Shown here: positions 1 to 8,324 of the stretch, one piece after another
Layout of the letters: each line of letters starts with the position of its first letter
Numbering within the stretch: position 1 is the stretch's first letter
From: Nocardia sp. BSTN01
GTDB taxonomy: Bacteria; Actinomycetota; Actinomycetes; Mycobacteriales; Mycobacteriaceae
DNA: 64,000 nt
Direction of reading: 5' to 3'
NCBI RefSeq assembly: GCF_015354405.1
Contig: NZ_JADKYP010000001.1
Span: 1-64,000 of the forward strand
Made by a program: the position numbers and the translations under genes
The notes under the pieces: model-generated
Database searches by the model: none
The model's input: only the letters and a program-made list of their open reading frames with translations
Told to the model about the DNA's origin: nothing

Positions 1-1346
1 TGCCGGCGCTGGCCCAGCCCGCCGCCGATCCGTTCACCGGATCGCCCGGCCTCGGCGACCCCTACTATCCCGATGACGGCAACGGTGGCTACGACGTGCA
101 GCACTACGACGTCGCCATCGATTACGACCCGCCGAGCAGGCATCTCACCGGCACGGCGCGGATCGACGCGGTGTCGACGCAGCCGCTGCGGGCGTTCAAC
201 CTCGACTACGCCGGACCCGCTGTGTCCAAGGTGTCGGTGAACAATCTGCCGGCGGGCTTCACCACCGGCGGTGAACACGAACTGACCGTCACACCGGCGC
301 TGCCGGTGCTGCCCGGGCTGCCGTTCACGGTGACGGTCGACTACGCGGGTAACGAATCCGACGACCCCGATTCCGGCTGGACGATCTCACCGAGCGGCGG
401 CGCCTTCGCGGCCGGTGAACCGCATTCGGCGACCACCTGGTACCCGCTCAACGACACCCCGGTGGACAAGGCCACTTTCGATCTGCAGGTGACGATTCCG
501 CAAGAGTGGCAAGCGGTGTCGAACGGCCTGCGGGTCAGCGATACCGTCGCCGGGGACAAGCGCACGGTGACGTGGAGTTCGAGCCATCCGTCGATCGGCT
601 ATCTCACCACGGTCGCGATCGACCACTTCGATTTCCTCGAACAGCGCCGCGCGAACGGCACTCCGCTGATCAGCGCCTTCGCGCCGGGTGCGGACAAGGG
701 CAGGGCACTCGAGCAGCGGCTGCCGGAGGTGCTCGATTTCCTCGAATCCCTCTACGGCCCCTATCCGTTCGAGAGCGGCGGCGGTATCTACGTCGACACC
801 GACCTGCATTTCTCGCTGGAGACCCAGACCCGGCCCATCTACGCGCCGTGGACCGATTTCAACACCGTCGTCCACGAGAACACCCATCAGTGGTGGGGCG
901 ATTCGATGTCGGTGCGGAACTGGTCGGATGTGTGCCTCAACGAATGCTTCGCCAGCTATACCGCCGATTATCTGTGGCCGGAACGGAAAGAGGGTAAGGA
1001 TGTCGATGCCCTCTACCGCCGCACGATCGCCAAAACCCTCGACAAGCCCGCCTACTGGGAGATTCCGCTGCAGAATCCCGGCGCCGGAAACGAATTCACC
1101 ACGGTGTATTCGCGCGGACCGTTGTTCCTGCACGCCCTGCGCCACGAACTCGGTGACGACGTGTTCTTTCCCGCGGTAGCGCAATTCGTGCGTTCTCACG
1201 CGTACGGCAACGCCTCCATGCCGGAATTCCGCAGCTTCATCCAAACGAAGACCGCGACGGATCTCAGCGGATTCTTCACCGCCTGGCTCGACACCACCAC
1301 CCCGCCGCCGGACGAGTACCTGTACCCGGGTTCGCTGCGCGGCTGA
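1..1346 (+). CDS. Secreted M1 family zinc metallopeptidase (5' end cut by window)
   Basis: Aminopeptidase N-type (M1) metallopeptidase that removes N-terminal residues from peptides, probably outside the cell. The frame is open from base 3, upstream of the first in-window GTG at 96. It begins with a residual signal-peptide end (ALAQPAADPF), so the true start lies outside the window. The zinc site HENTH is encoded at about 873-887, with the third ligand in the downstream motif NECFASY. This is the HEXXH-x18-E signature of gluzincins. The C-terminal domain is short and there is no ERAP1-like domain, as in the compact secreted actinobacterial M1 enzymes. A small hairpin lies just after the stop, and the next gene converges on it. 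Confidence 0.9.
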   Translation, partial: PALAQPAADPFTGSPGLGDPYYPDDGNGGYDVQHYDVAIDYDPPSRHLTGTARIDAVSTQPLRAFNLDYAGPAVSKVSVNNLPAGFTTGGEHELTVTPALPVLPGLPFTVTVDYAGNESDDPDSGWTISPSGGAFAAGEPHSATTWYPLNDTPVDKATFDLQVTIPQEWQAVSNGLRVSDTVAGDKRTVTWSSSHPSIGYLTTVAIDHFDFLEQRRANGTPLISAFAPGADKGRALEQRLPEVLDFLESLYGPYPFESGGGIYVDTDLHFSLETQTRPIYAPWTDFNTVVHENTHQWWGDSMSVRNWSDVCLNECFASYTADYLWPERKEGKDVDALYRRTIAKTLDKPAYWEIPLQNPGAGNEFTTVYSRGPLFLHALRHELGDDVFFPAVAQFVRSHAYGNASMPEFRSFIQTKTATDLSGFFTAWLDTTTPPPDEYLYPGSLRG

Positions 1347-1377
1347 TCCGCTGATGTCGCCGAAGATGCTCGGCGGC

Positions 1378-1393
1378 AATCGCTTTCGCGATT
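1378..1393. terminator. Short hairpin between two convergent genes
   Basis: The arms AATCGC and GCGATT enclose a TTTC loop (GAAA on the minus strand) and are followed by ATTATTA. The hairpin sits between two convergent stops, so it may serve both. The 6-bp stem is weak for a terminator. Confidence 0.35.
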
Positions 1394-1394
1394 A

Positions 1395-2183
1395 TTAGTC
1401 CAGCTCGTCCACGCGCTGCTGCGCCTGCTCCAGTTCGGTATCGGCTCGTCGCAAGGCCGCTTCGGCGGAGGTCAGCCCGGCGGCGGCGAATCGGCGGGAT
1501 TCCTCGGCCTGCGCGAGTTCGTCGCGCAACGCGGTGATCCGCTCGTCCAGCGCGGCCACGTCGGAGCGCTGCCGTTCGAGGTCGGCAGCCGTCGAATCCC
1601 GTTCCACCCGAGCGGCTTCCAGCGCTTCCCGGGCGGCGGCCAGCTCCTCGGCGCCGGTGTCGGCCGGTGCCTCGGTCCGCTCATCGGGAACGGCGGCCAA
1701 GGCGGGCCCGGCCGGGCCGAAACCGGCGTAGTCGACCGCGGCGGTCAGTACGCCGGCACGGACCTGGTCGGTCACCTCCGGATCCGCCAGTGCCGCATTG
1801 AGGGTCTGCGCGACCTCGCGCAACACCGGCTCGGTGAGCTTCTTCCCCGCGTCCGAGACGAGGCGAGCGGCCTTGTCCGTCAACGCGTTCACCGCTGTGC
1901 GGCGTTGGTCGGCGAGGGTGCGCATCCGGTCGGCGGACAGGGTGCGCTGCGCCTCGCGCAACGCCTCGCCGAGATCCAGCAGTGCCCCCAATTCCTGGGT
2001 TGCCTTGTGCGCCAGCAGATTCACCGCCCACGCCGCGACGGTCGGACGTCGCAGCCGCGATATCGCCGTGGCCAGCTGTTTATCGCCGTTCGCGCGCGCG
2101 GTGCGGACCGCTTCGTCGCGAGCGGCCACGAATTCGGCGGGGTCGAGGGCGTAGAGCTCTGCGGTTGTCTGCTCGAGCTTCAT
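1395..2183 (-). CDS. Hypothetical coiled-coil protein
   Basis: 262-residue soluble protein with no family that I recognise beyond actinobacterial hypotheticals. Residues 1-150 are helical and Leu/Ala/Arg-rich, with a conserved-looking stretch RRPTVAAWAVNLLA near residue 50. Residues about 180-262 are a continuous heptad-type coiled coil (repeats such as LDERITALRDELAQAEE). There is no signal peptide or membrane segment. ATG at 2183. It converges with the M1 peptidase and has no obvious operon partner. A structural or scaffolding role would be a guess. Confidence 0.75.
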   Translation of the reverse strand: MKLEQTTAELYALDPAEFVAARDEAVRTARANGDKQLATAISRLRRPTVAAWAVNLLAHKATQELGALLDLGEALREAQRTLSADRMRTLADQRRTAVNALTDKAARLVSDAGKKLTEPVLREVAQTLNAALADPEVTDQVRAGVLTAAVDYAGFGPAGPALAAVPDERTEAPADTGAEELAAAREALEAARVERDSTAADLERQRSDVAALDERITALRDELAQAEESRRFAAAGLTSAEAALRRADTELEQAQQRVDELD

Positions 2184-2274
2184 GCTGCAGAGCGTAACGA
2201 TTCGGGCGAGGATATCGACTACAGATCGCGCGTGCGCGGCTGCACTCGCAGTTATTCGAAAGGTGTATCGGATC

Positions 2275-2373
2275 GTGAATTATTTCGGGCTCCTGCTACT
2301 CAACCACCTGCTGCCCAGCATCGTGGACTATTCGCTGATGGGTATGTACGGCCTGCACTCGCTGCACATGTGA
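2275..2373 (+). CDS. Candidate 32-residue hydrophobic peptide
   Basis: Open frame from a GTG at 2275 (an in-frame GTG also at 2263) to TGA at 2371-2373. It encodes a Leu-rich peptide ending in HSLHM. A purine-rich GAAAGG lies about 11 nt before 2275. A G/C hairpin follows immediately, and lppU-like coding starts 87 nt later. It could be a small membrane peptide, a leader, or a chance frame. Confidence 0.25.
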   Translation: MNYFGLLLLNHLLPSIVDYSLMGMYGLHSLHM

Positions 2374-2380
2374 GGCAGGA

Positions 2381-2398
2381 CCCGCCCGGCAGGGCGGG
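2381..2398. terminator. G/C hairpin before the LppU-like gene
   Basis: CCCGCCC, loop GGCA, GGGCGGG, 8 nt after the stop of the small candidate ORF. There is no T-run. It could be an intrinsic terminator or a stabilising 5'-UTR hairpin for the lipoprotein gene that starts at 2460. Confidence 0.4.
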
Positions 2399-2459
2399 CG
2401 GGTATCCTCCCCACCACGTTCGCCATAGGTGAGCGGCTCGGCGAGAAAGGTTTTCGTAG

Positions 2460-2978
2460 GTGAAGTTCGCAGGACCGAGACCGGTCAAGGGTCTCGTGCT
2501 GGCGCTCATGGCGGTCGCCGCCCTGACTGTGACCGGCTGTTCGATGTTTTCCGATGCGGCAAAATCCGATACCGCCCGCGCGAAGGTCGGTGACTGCATC
2601 AATGTGCTGGAGGGATCGCCCGCAGATTCCAAGACCGAGCCGGTGGACTGCTCCTCGGCCAAGGCCGTCTACACGGTGAAATCTACCTCCGACAAGAAGC
2701 AGGACTGCGGGACCGAATTCTCCTCCTACGAGGAGACCTTCAACGGCGGTACCACCGCGTTCCTGTGCCTGGCGCCCAATCTCAAGCAGGGCAGCTGCTA
2801 TCACGAGGACAAGACGACCGGATACTCCTATGCCGAGTGCGACTCGGCGGAGGCGACGGTCAAGGTTGTGAAGCGGGTCGACGGCCAGAACGACGAATTC
2901 CTGTGCGACGCGAATTCGACCTTCCTGACGCTCTCGGAGCCCAAGACCACGTTCTGTCTGGCCAACCCCAAGAGTTGA
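2460..2978 (+). CDS. LppU-like lipoprotein
   Basis: 172-residue exported lipoprotein. The signal peptide ends in the lipobox LTVTGC, so Cys27 is the predicted lipidated residue and the protein should be anchored on the outer face of the membrane. The mature part carries several cysteines (GDC, VDCSS, DCGTEF, FLCLAP, GSCYH, AECDS, FLCDA, TFCLAN), suggesting multiple disulfides, as in the LppU/septum-associated DUF families of Mycobacteriales. GTG start at 2460 with AAAGG about 10 nt upstream. In M. tuberculosis the XPB helicase gene lies at the corresponding position beside the Rv0862c homologue. No biochemical function is known to me. Confidence 0.75.
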   Translation: MKFAGPRPVKGLVLALMAVAALTVTGCSMFSDAAKSDTARAKVGDCINVLEGSPADSKTEPVDCSSAKAVYTVKSTSDKKQDCGTEFSSYEETFNGGTTAFLCLAPNLKQGSCYHEDKTTGYSYAECDSAEATVKVVKRVDGQNDEFLCDANSTFLTLSEPKTTFCLANPKS

Positions 2979-3015
2979 GCCCACTGTCGGAGTCGGGCCC
3001 GCTGTCAGCCGCGGG

Positions 3016-5370
3016 TCACGACTCGACCAGGGCCACCGAAGCGATCCGGTGCAAGGTGAAGTGCCGGATCGCGCCGGTGTCCGGATCGGTCGCATCCAGC
3101 TGACCGCCGGCCACCCGCACCGGTTCCACGATGCGCTGGGTGGCCACGCCCTGGGCGTCCACATAACCGATGTGCACCGGGCGGCGCACCCGCACCGCCA
3201 GTTGCAGCAGCGCCAGCGTGGCCGCGGTACTCGTGCGGGTGCCGTCGCTGCGGACGCGCTGCCCGGACCGGCTGCGGGCGGCCTTCTCCCCGGCGCGTAG
3301 TTCGCCCACCAGCAGCCGCAGCTGTTCGGCACTGGGCGGGGTGGGCCGCCAGGCGTGGCGTTCGTTCGGCCGGGTGGGCAGCCGCGCCCCGCGCGGGCGC
3401 AGATCCACGATCGCCCCCGACGAATCCTCGCCGGCCGGGCTGAAACCCGCCGCACGCAGCCGCTCCAGCACTTCGCCCAGCGGCGCCTGTGAGATCGCCA
3501 CCGTCGGCGCGACGGCGCGCAGCGCCAGCTCTGCTGCCACCGGTGCGGCCAGTACCTCGGCCAGCAGCGCCGGATCCTCACTGCGCACGAACGATTGCGC
3601 CATCCCGGCACGCAAGCGTCCGTGCCGGCGTGCCACATCGTCGATCAGGTACGTCAGCGATTGCGGGACCGGGGTGCGCGAATGGGCAGTGAACAGCTGA
3701 TGCAGTTCGGCGGCGGTCATGCCGGCGTCGAGCGCCCGGCGCACCGATCCTTCGCCGATGCGGTAGACGGTGGCCGCGCCCGCGGATTCGATATCGGCGA
3801 CCAGGGCGATGCGCTCACGCAGTTCCGGCACGAGCGGACCCGGGGCGACCACGGTCAGATCGGCCTGGACGAGCACATGATCGACCGGCTCGGGCAGCGC
3901 CGCGTCCATCTCGGCCTCGGCGTCGGCGACGGTACCGTGCAGCAGCGCCCGGCCCGCGGAGGTCAGCGCGCCGCGGCCGACGACGCCCAGCGCCGCCGCC
4001 TCCGACAGCGTGCGCTCGACCGCCTCGATCCGGAAATGTCTGCGCCGCCGCGGCATTCGCCAACTGAGCACGCGCGCCACATCGGCGGCCGTGATCCCCG
4101 TACCCGGGGGAAACTCCGCGGTCACCGCCAGAATCGCGCGCCGATCGGGGACCGCGTGTGCCGTGCGCAGCTCCGCCGAGAGGGCGGCCAGCGGTTTGTC
4201 GTTCACATCGCGCAGGCCGATCATCCAGGGGAATCGGTCCAACTCCAGCCAGGCGTGGGCGAGTACCGTCCATCGGCGCGCCGCCGGACCCTCCAGCCAG
4301 CCGTCCGAGGCGATCGTGGGCGCCCAGTAGTCCTCACCGGCGTCGTTGTCCGGTGGAGGTTCGGGAATTCCCTTGTCCAGCAGCCGGGCTGCCGCCAGCA
4401 CCTCTACGAGCAGCCCGACCCGGGCCTCGTCGAGTCCGGTCTGTTTGGCGATGCGCCGCAGTTCCCGCACACCCAGGCCGCCCGCGCGCAGCACCGGAGC
4501 CGGCAACTGGGAGAGAACCTCCAGGATGTCGCCGGCGTGGCGCAGCAACTCGCCGACCTCACCGGCGGCCGCGGCGTTGACATCGGCGGCGGAGTGCTCG
4601 CGGGTCTGCGGCTGCGGGGGTGTGAGCACATGGGGATCGGTGACCGGCTCGCGCCGCAGCACCTGGCCGACGGCCGGCGGGAGTTCGACCGTCTCGTCGT
4701 CGATCCAGATCAGGAGTCGGCGGGCCAGCAGCCGTTGGATGGGCCGCTCCGGATCGGTGCCGGGCGCGGCGTCACGGGTGCGGCCACGGGGACCGGTGGT
4801 CGCCAGCTTGTCGAGCAGAGCACGTTCCGCGCCGCCGATCTCGCGCAGCGCCGCCTCGATCTCGGGTTCGGTCAGTGCGTCGGGGAGTTCCGTGGTGGCG
4901 CCCATCTGCCACGGCAGGGCCTCGGGCGCGGCGGCAACGACGAACAGATCGTCGGCGCCCCACACCAGCGCGCGCTCGATCAGGCGCGCGAGCGCGGTGT
5001 CGACGGTCGCGGCGGATACCCGATCGGCGAGCAGTTCGTGCAGGCGCCCGCGGGGCAGCGGTCGCTCTTGGCGACCGCCGCCGAATGCGTTGTGCGCGGC
5101 GAGGGTTTCGATGACGGCGAACTCGAGTGTGTTCAGATCGTCGGCGGCGCGCAGCACCGACGCCCGCTGTTCCGCGCGGGCGGCCAGTACGGTCATCGAA
5201 CCGGGCAACGGCACGGCGAGATCGGGGCGCAAACCCAGTAGCCGGACGAGATCGTCGTCGCTGCGGGAGCTCAGCCAGTCGGTGAGTGTGCCGAGCTCGG
5301 CGGGTCCGGCGTCGGCCCCGGAATGCGTCCCGGCGCCGTCGTCGGAGGCTCGGGCATCGGTCGTGGTCAT
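3016..5370 (-). CDS. XPB/Ssl2-helicase-associated protein (Rv0862c-like)
   Basis: About 784-residue protein of the actinobacterial helicase-associated family, homologous to M. tuberculosis Rv0862c. It comprises winged-helix-like repeats (for example residues 95-150 and 430-480), an Arg-rich central part, and a C-terminal WYL-like stretch with [13 protein letters not shown] followed by [14 protein letters not shown] prefer the ATG at 5370 (MTTTDARA) because the ATG at 5397 would run almost into the divergent gene that starts at 5412. The function is not established in detail; it is thought to accompany the XPB-type DNA repair helicase. No helicase gene is adjacent here, unlike M. tuberculosis. 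Confidence 0.8.
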   Translation of the reverse strand: MTTTDARASDDGAGTHSGADAGPAELGTLTDWLSSRSDDDLVRLLGLRPDLAVPLPGSMTVLAARAEQRASVLRAADDLNTLEFAVIETLAAHNAFGGGRQERPLPRGRLHELLADRVSAATVDTALARLIERALVWGADDLFVVAAAPEALPWQMGATTELPDALTEPEIEAALREIGGAERALLDKLATTGPRGRTRDAAPGTDPERPIQRLLARRLLIWIDDETVELPPAVGQVLRREPVTDPHVLTPPQPQTREHSAADVNAAAAGEVGELLRHAGDILEVLSQLPAPVLRAGGLGVRELRRIAKQTGLDEARVGLLVEVLAAARLLDKGIPEPPPDNDAGEDYWAPTIASDGWLEGPAARRWTVLAHAWLELDRFPWMIGLRDVNDKPLAALSAELRTAHAVPDRRAILAVTAEFPPGTGITAADVARVLSWRMPRRRRHFRIEAVERTLSEAAALGVVGRGALTSAGRALLHGTVADAEAEMDAALPEPVDHVLVQADLTVVAPGPLVPELRERIALVADIESAGAATVYRIGEGSVRRALDAGMTAAELHQLFTAHSRTPVPQSLTYLIDDVARRHGRLRAGMAQSFVRSEDPALLAEVLAAPVAAELALRAVAPTVAISQAPLGEVLERLRAAGFSPAGEDSSGAIVDLRPRGARLPTRPNERHAWRPTPPSAEQLRLLVGELRAGEKAARSRSGQRVRSDGTRTSTAATLALLQLAVRVRRPVHIGYVDAQGVATQRIVEPVRVAGGQLDATDPDTGAIRHFTLHRIASVALVES

Positions 5371-5411
5371 CCAATCCAGACTACGGCGAGCGAACATGCC
5401 AGAATGAGGCC

Positions 5412-5600
5412 GTGGTGAACAAATCGAAGAAACCCTACGTCGACAACGGCTGGCCCCAGGTGGACCACGGTGACCACGCGGTCACCGAATTGTCGTCGAC
5501 CCGTTCCGGTGGCCTGTCGCCCTACGGCGAGGACACCGAGTTTCCGGTGCCGGCTGACACCCTGCCCTACGTGCATCCGCACACGGTGGTCAACCGCTGA
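5412..5600 (+). CDS. Small conserved protein (Rv0863-like)
   Basis: 62-residue acidic/polar protein starting at tandem GTG codons (5412 and 5415) with GAGG just upstream. It contains [20 protein letters not shown] and a Pro/Asp-rich second half. It is divergent from the helicase-associated gene in the same arrangement as Rv0862c-Rv0863 of M. tuberculosis, which supports it as a real gene. There is no signal peptide or membrane segment. Function unknown. It is followed within 8 nt by a strong hairpin. Confidence 0.75.
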   Translation: MVNKSKKPYVDNGWPQVDHGDHAVTELSSTRSGGLSPYGEDTEFPVPADTLPYVHPHTVVNR

Positions 5601-5607
5601 CGCGAAC

Positions 5608-5651
5608 ACGAAGAAGGCCCGCATTCCGGTAGGAGTGCGGGCCTTCTTCGT
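5608..5651. terminator. Perfect 16-bp stem terminator after the Rv0863-like gene
   Basis: Arms at 5608-5623 (ACGAAGAAGGCCCGCA) and 5636-5651 are exactly complementary around a 12-nt loop. Position and strength fit the terminator of the plus-strand gene ending at 5600. It can work in both directions. Confidence 0.8.
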
Positions 5652-5694
5652 ATCCGGGGTCTCGTCGCGCACGCGGAGTTCGCCGCCTCGGTAC

Positions 5695-5734
5695 GCAGAG
5701 AAGGCCCGCATCGCGAGATGCGGGCCTTCTCTGC
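5695..5734. terminator. 18-bp stem with GCGA tetraloop, terminator of rpfA
   Basis: Arms 5695-5712 and 5717-5734 pair perfectly around a GCGA tetraloop. It lies 22 nt beyond the rpfA stop at 5757. Its arms share the core GAAGGCCCGCA with the hairpin at 5608-5651. Confidence 0.8.
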
Positions 5735-5756
5735 AGGGGGAAACTATCTGAGTGGT

Positions 5757-6607
<851 letters not shown>

Positions 6608-6834
6608 GGGGTCCGTACCCGCGGGGCGAGGCTCGGTGCGGCGGGCCGGTGGTGCCGGGATGTCCCGGCTGCGATAGACGGTACGACGATCCGGCTGAAA
6701 AATCACTATTTGGTAACCGGTGTGTATGGCCGGTCGTACTGTGCCGCAAGCTCTTCCGAATCCACGTCTGTGCAGGTGAGTGCGGCGTGTCACGTTCGAG
6801 TGCGGGTCGTGACCGCGGCGTTATCGCGTCGTTA
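6608..6834. other. Gene-free stretch upstream of the rpfA riboswitch
   Basis: About 230 nt between the riboswitch and the CRP-type site. It holds an A/T-richer patch near 6698-6715 (GAAAAATCACTATTTGG) and an inverted repeat GTCACG-N13-CGTGAC at 6789-6813. The rpfA promoter must lie here or just beyond, but I cannot place it. No supported ORF. Confidence 0.4.
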
Positions 6835-6850
6835 TGTGACGAAGGTCACA
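6835..6850. promoter_or_regulatory. CRP/GlxR-type operator, perfect palindrome
   Basis: TGTGACGAAGGTCACA matches TGTGA-N6-TCACA exactly and is symmetric over 16 bp. It lies 228 nt upstream of the riboswitch and 437 nt upstream of the rpfA start. It also sits 32 nt beyond the stop of the membrane-protein gene at 6882-7115. In M. tuberculosis the cAMP receptor protein Rv3676 is known to control rpfA, which makes this placement meaningful. I could not assign the -10/-35 with confidence. Confidence 0.7.
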
Positions 6851-6881
6851 CGTGTAACCGCCCGGCGTGTTGGGGATACGG

Positions 6882-7115
6882 TCAGCGAGCGCGCCGGCCC
6901 GACCAGAGCGCGAACGCGATCGCGAGCAGCAGGCCGAGCGGAGTCGCCGCCATCGCCACCAGATACAGCCACAGCGGCGGATCCTCGTCGGTCAGGATCG
7001 GCGTGAGGAAAATGGCGACGATCGCGAGCACGCCGACCGCGAACAGGCCCACGGCCACCCGCAACAGCACGTCGCTGGAGCCCCGGGGTGTGCGGGGCGA
7101 GGAGGAGTCAGGCAT
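6882..7115 (-). CDS. Small two-helix membrane protein
   Basis: 77-residue protein with a short polar N-terminus (MPDSSSPRTPRGSSD), two transmembrane segments (about residues 17-39 and 46-70) and a basic tail SGRRAR that should stay in the cytoplasm. I chose the ATG at 7115 because a GAGGAGGA-rich stretch lies around it and the frame upstream is atypical. It occupies the position of Rv0870c between rpfA and cspB in M. tuberculosis, but I cannot confirm homology. Function unknown. Confidence 0.65.
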   Translation of the reverse strand: MPDSSSPRTPRGSSDVLLRVAVGLFAVGVLAIVAIFLTPILTDEDPPLWLYLVAMAATPLGLLLAIAFALWSGRRAR

Positions 7116-7139
7116 GGGTGCACCGTAAAACGGATGTGC

Positions 7140-7165
7140 TTGCCTTATCCCCACCGGGGTAGACT
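7140..7165 (+). promoter_or_regulatory. Possible cspB promoter
   Basis: TTGCCT at 7140-7145 and TAGACT at 7160-7165 lie in front of cspB. The 14-nt spacer is shorter than ideal, so the -10 is the better-supported part. It would give a leader of about 150 nt, a feature typical of cold-shock genes. Confidence 0.3.
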
Positions 7166-7321
7166 CGAACCAATCGCGTCCTGCATAGCTGTGTGGGGCG
7201 CGTTCTTTTCGCACAGAGATAGGTTCCGGCGTTCTGCCGGGACCTACGTCCGTGTCCGGGGTCGTTCGACGTCCCGCGGGATTCGGACGGACCGGACAAC
7301 GATGACGAACGGGTGAGCGCA

Positions 7322-7750
7322 GTGCCGACCGGCAAGGTGAAGTGGTACGACGTCGACAAGGGCTTCGGCTTCCTTTCCCAGGATGAGGGCGAGGACGTCT
7401 ACGTTCGGTCGTCCGCCTTGCCCAAGGGTGTCGACGCGCTCAAGCCCGGCCAGCGCGTGGAGTTCGGGATGGCCGCCGGTCGCCGCGGCCCGCAGGCGCT
7501 GAGCCTGAAGCTGCTGGACCCGCTGCCCTCCGTGCGCAACGCGCAGGGGCGCAACGACCGCGTCCGCAAGGAGGCTCCGGCCCATCCGCGTAAGGCGCCC
7601 GACGACCTGCACGGAATGATCGAGGACATGATCACTCTGCTGGAGGCGACGGTGCAGCCGGAGCTCCGCAAGGGCAAGTACCCCGATCGCAAGACCGCGC
7701 AGCGGATCGCCGAAGTGGTGCGCGGGGTGGCCCGCGAACTCGATCACTGA
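7322..7750 (+). CDS. cspB: Cold-shock protein with C-terminal extension (CspB-like)
   Basis: 142-residue cold-shock-domain protein. Residues 1-65 form the CSD ([19 protein letters not shown] carries RNP1, [13 protein letters not shown]2), which binds single-stranded nucleic acid. The C-terminal ~60 residues are an added helical domain ([18 protein letters not shown]), as in M. tuberculosis CspB/Rv0871 rather than the 67-residue CspA type. The family begins [10 protein letters not shown], so I favour the GTG at 7322 over the upstream in-frame GTG at 7313. A long untranslated leader precedes it, which may fold as a thermosensor. Acts as an RNA chaperone in the cytoplasm. Confidence 0.88.
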   Translation: MPTGKVKWYDVDKGFGFLSQDEGEDVYVRSSALPKGVDALKPGQRVEFGMAAGRRGPQALSLKLLDPLPSVRNAQGRNDRVRKEAPAHPRKAPDDLHGMIEDMITLLEATVQPELRKGKYPDRKTAQRIAEVVRGVARELDH

Positions 7751-7784
7751 GTTCGCGAGCACCGCATTCGCGAGCGGACCGTGG

Positions 7785-8324
7785 TCACGCGGCCTTGATC
7801 GACCACGCCTGATACGGCGAGAAGGCTTCGTTGCCGGCCTCGTCGCGCACGAGCAGCAGCAACTGCACCTCGACGCCGATCAGGCGCAGGTTCGGTTCGG
7901 GATGGCTGTCCACCGTCACGGCCAGGGTGCCCTGCGGGTAGTCCCGGTACGACGCCAGGTGCTGCACGGTCTTACCCGGATTGTCGATCTGCTGGTACTC
8001 CAGCACCATCACCCAGGGCGCGTCGGCGATGTGCCGCGGTAGCGACAGCTGCACCGGATAGCCCAGCGGCGGATTCAGTTCCGCGGTGATCTCGGTGCGC
8101 TTGCAGTCGGGGGAGACGCGGCCGTGCGGATCCGGTTCGCCGATCGTGCAGTACAGATAGGGCGGAACCGTCACGGTTCTGCCGTGCGCGTAGGCGGTGA
8201 CCGTGGGATCGGCCTCGTGCGCGTTGTGCACCGCCACCGCCACGATGCCGGCGACGGCCGCGGCGACGACCAGAACTGCCGCCAGGGCCAGCGCGAGGAT
8301 CGTGCGGGTGCTGGGCTTGGTCAC
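7785..8324 (-). CDS. DUF2771 exported/membrane-anchored protein (Rv0875c-like)
   Basis: 179 residues. One N-terminal hydrophobic segment (about residues 8-31) acts as a signal peptide or anchor, followed by a beta-rich extracytoplasmic domain with two cysteines (YLYCTIG and SPDCKRTE) likely to be disulfide-bonded. It matches the DUF2771 family of Mycobacteriales. It starts at a GTG that overlaps the stop of the MFS gene by 4 nt (GTGA), so the two are translationally coupled. Function unknown. The pairing with the MFS-like protein is conserved as Rv0875c-Rv0876c, which suggests a joint role. Confidence 0.8.
   Translation of the reverse strand: MTKPSTRTILALALAAVLVVAAAVAGIVAVAVHNAHEADPTVTAYAHGRTVTVPPYLYCTIGEPDPHGRVSPDCKRTEITAELNPPLGYPVQLSLPRHIADAPWVMVLEYQQIDNPGKTVQHLASYRDYPQGTLAVTVDSHPEPNLRLIGVEVQLLLLVRDEAGNEAFSPYQAWSIKAA

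Noticed and set aside
3595-5241. A 548-codon plus-strand frame opposite the helicase-associated gene
   Set aside because: Shadow frame of the high-GC antisense strand with no recognisable domain; the minus-strand gene has family features and synteny.
7140-7175. GGTTCGAGTC-like sequence on the minus strand, tRNA T-arm lookalike
   Set aside because: No acceptor stem, D-arm or anticodon arm can be formed around it.
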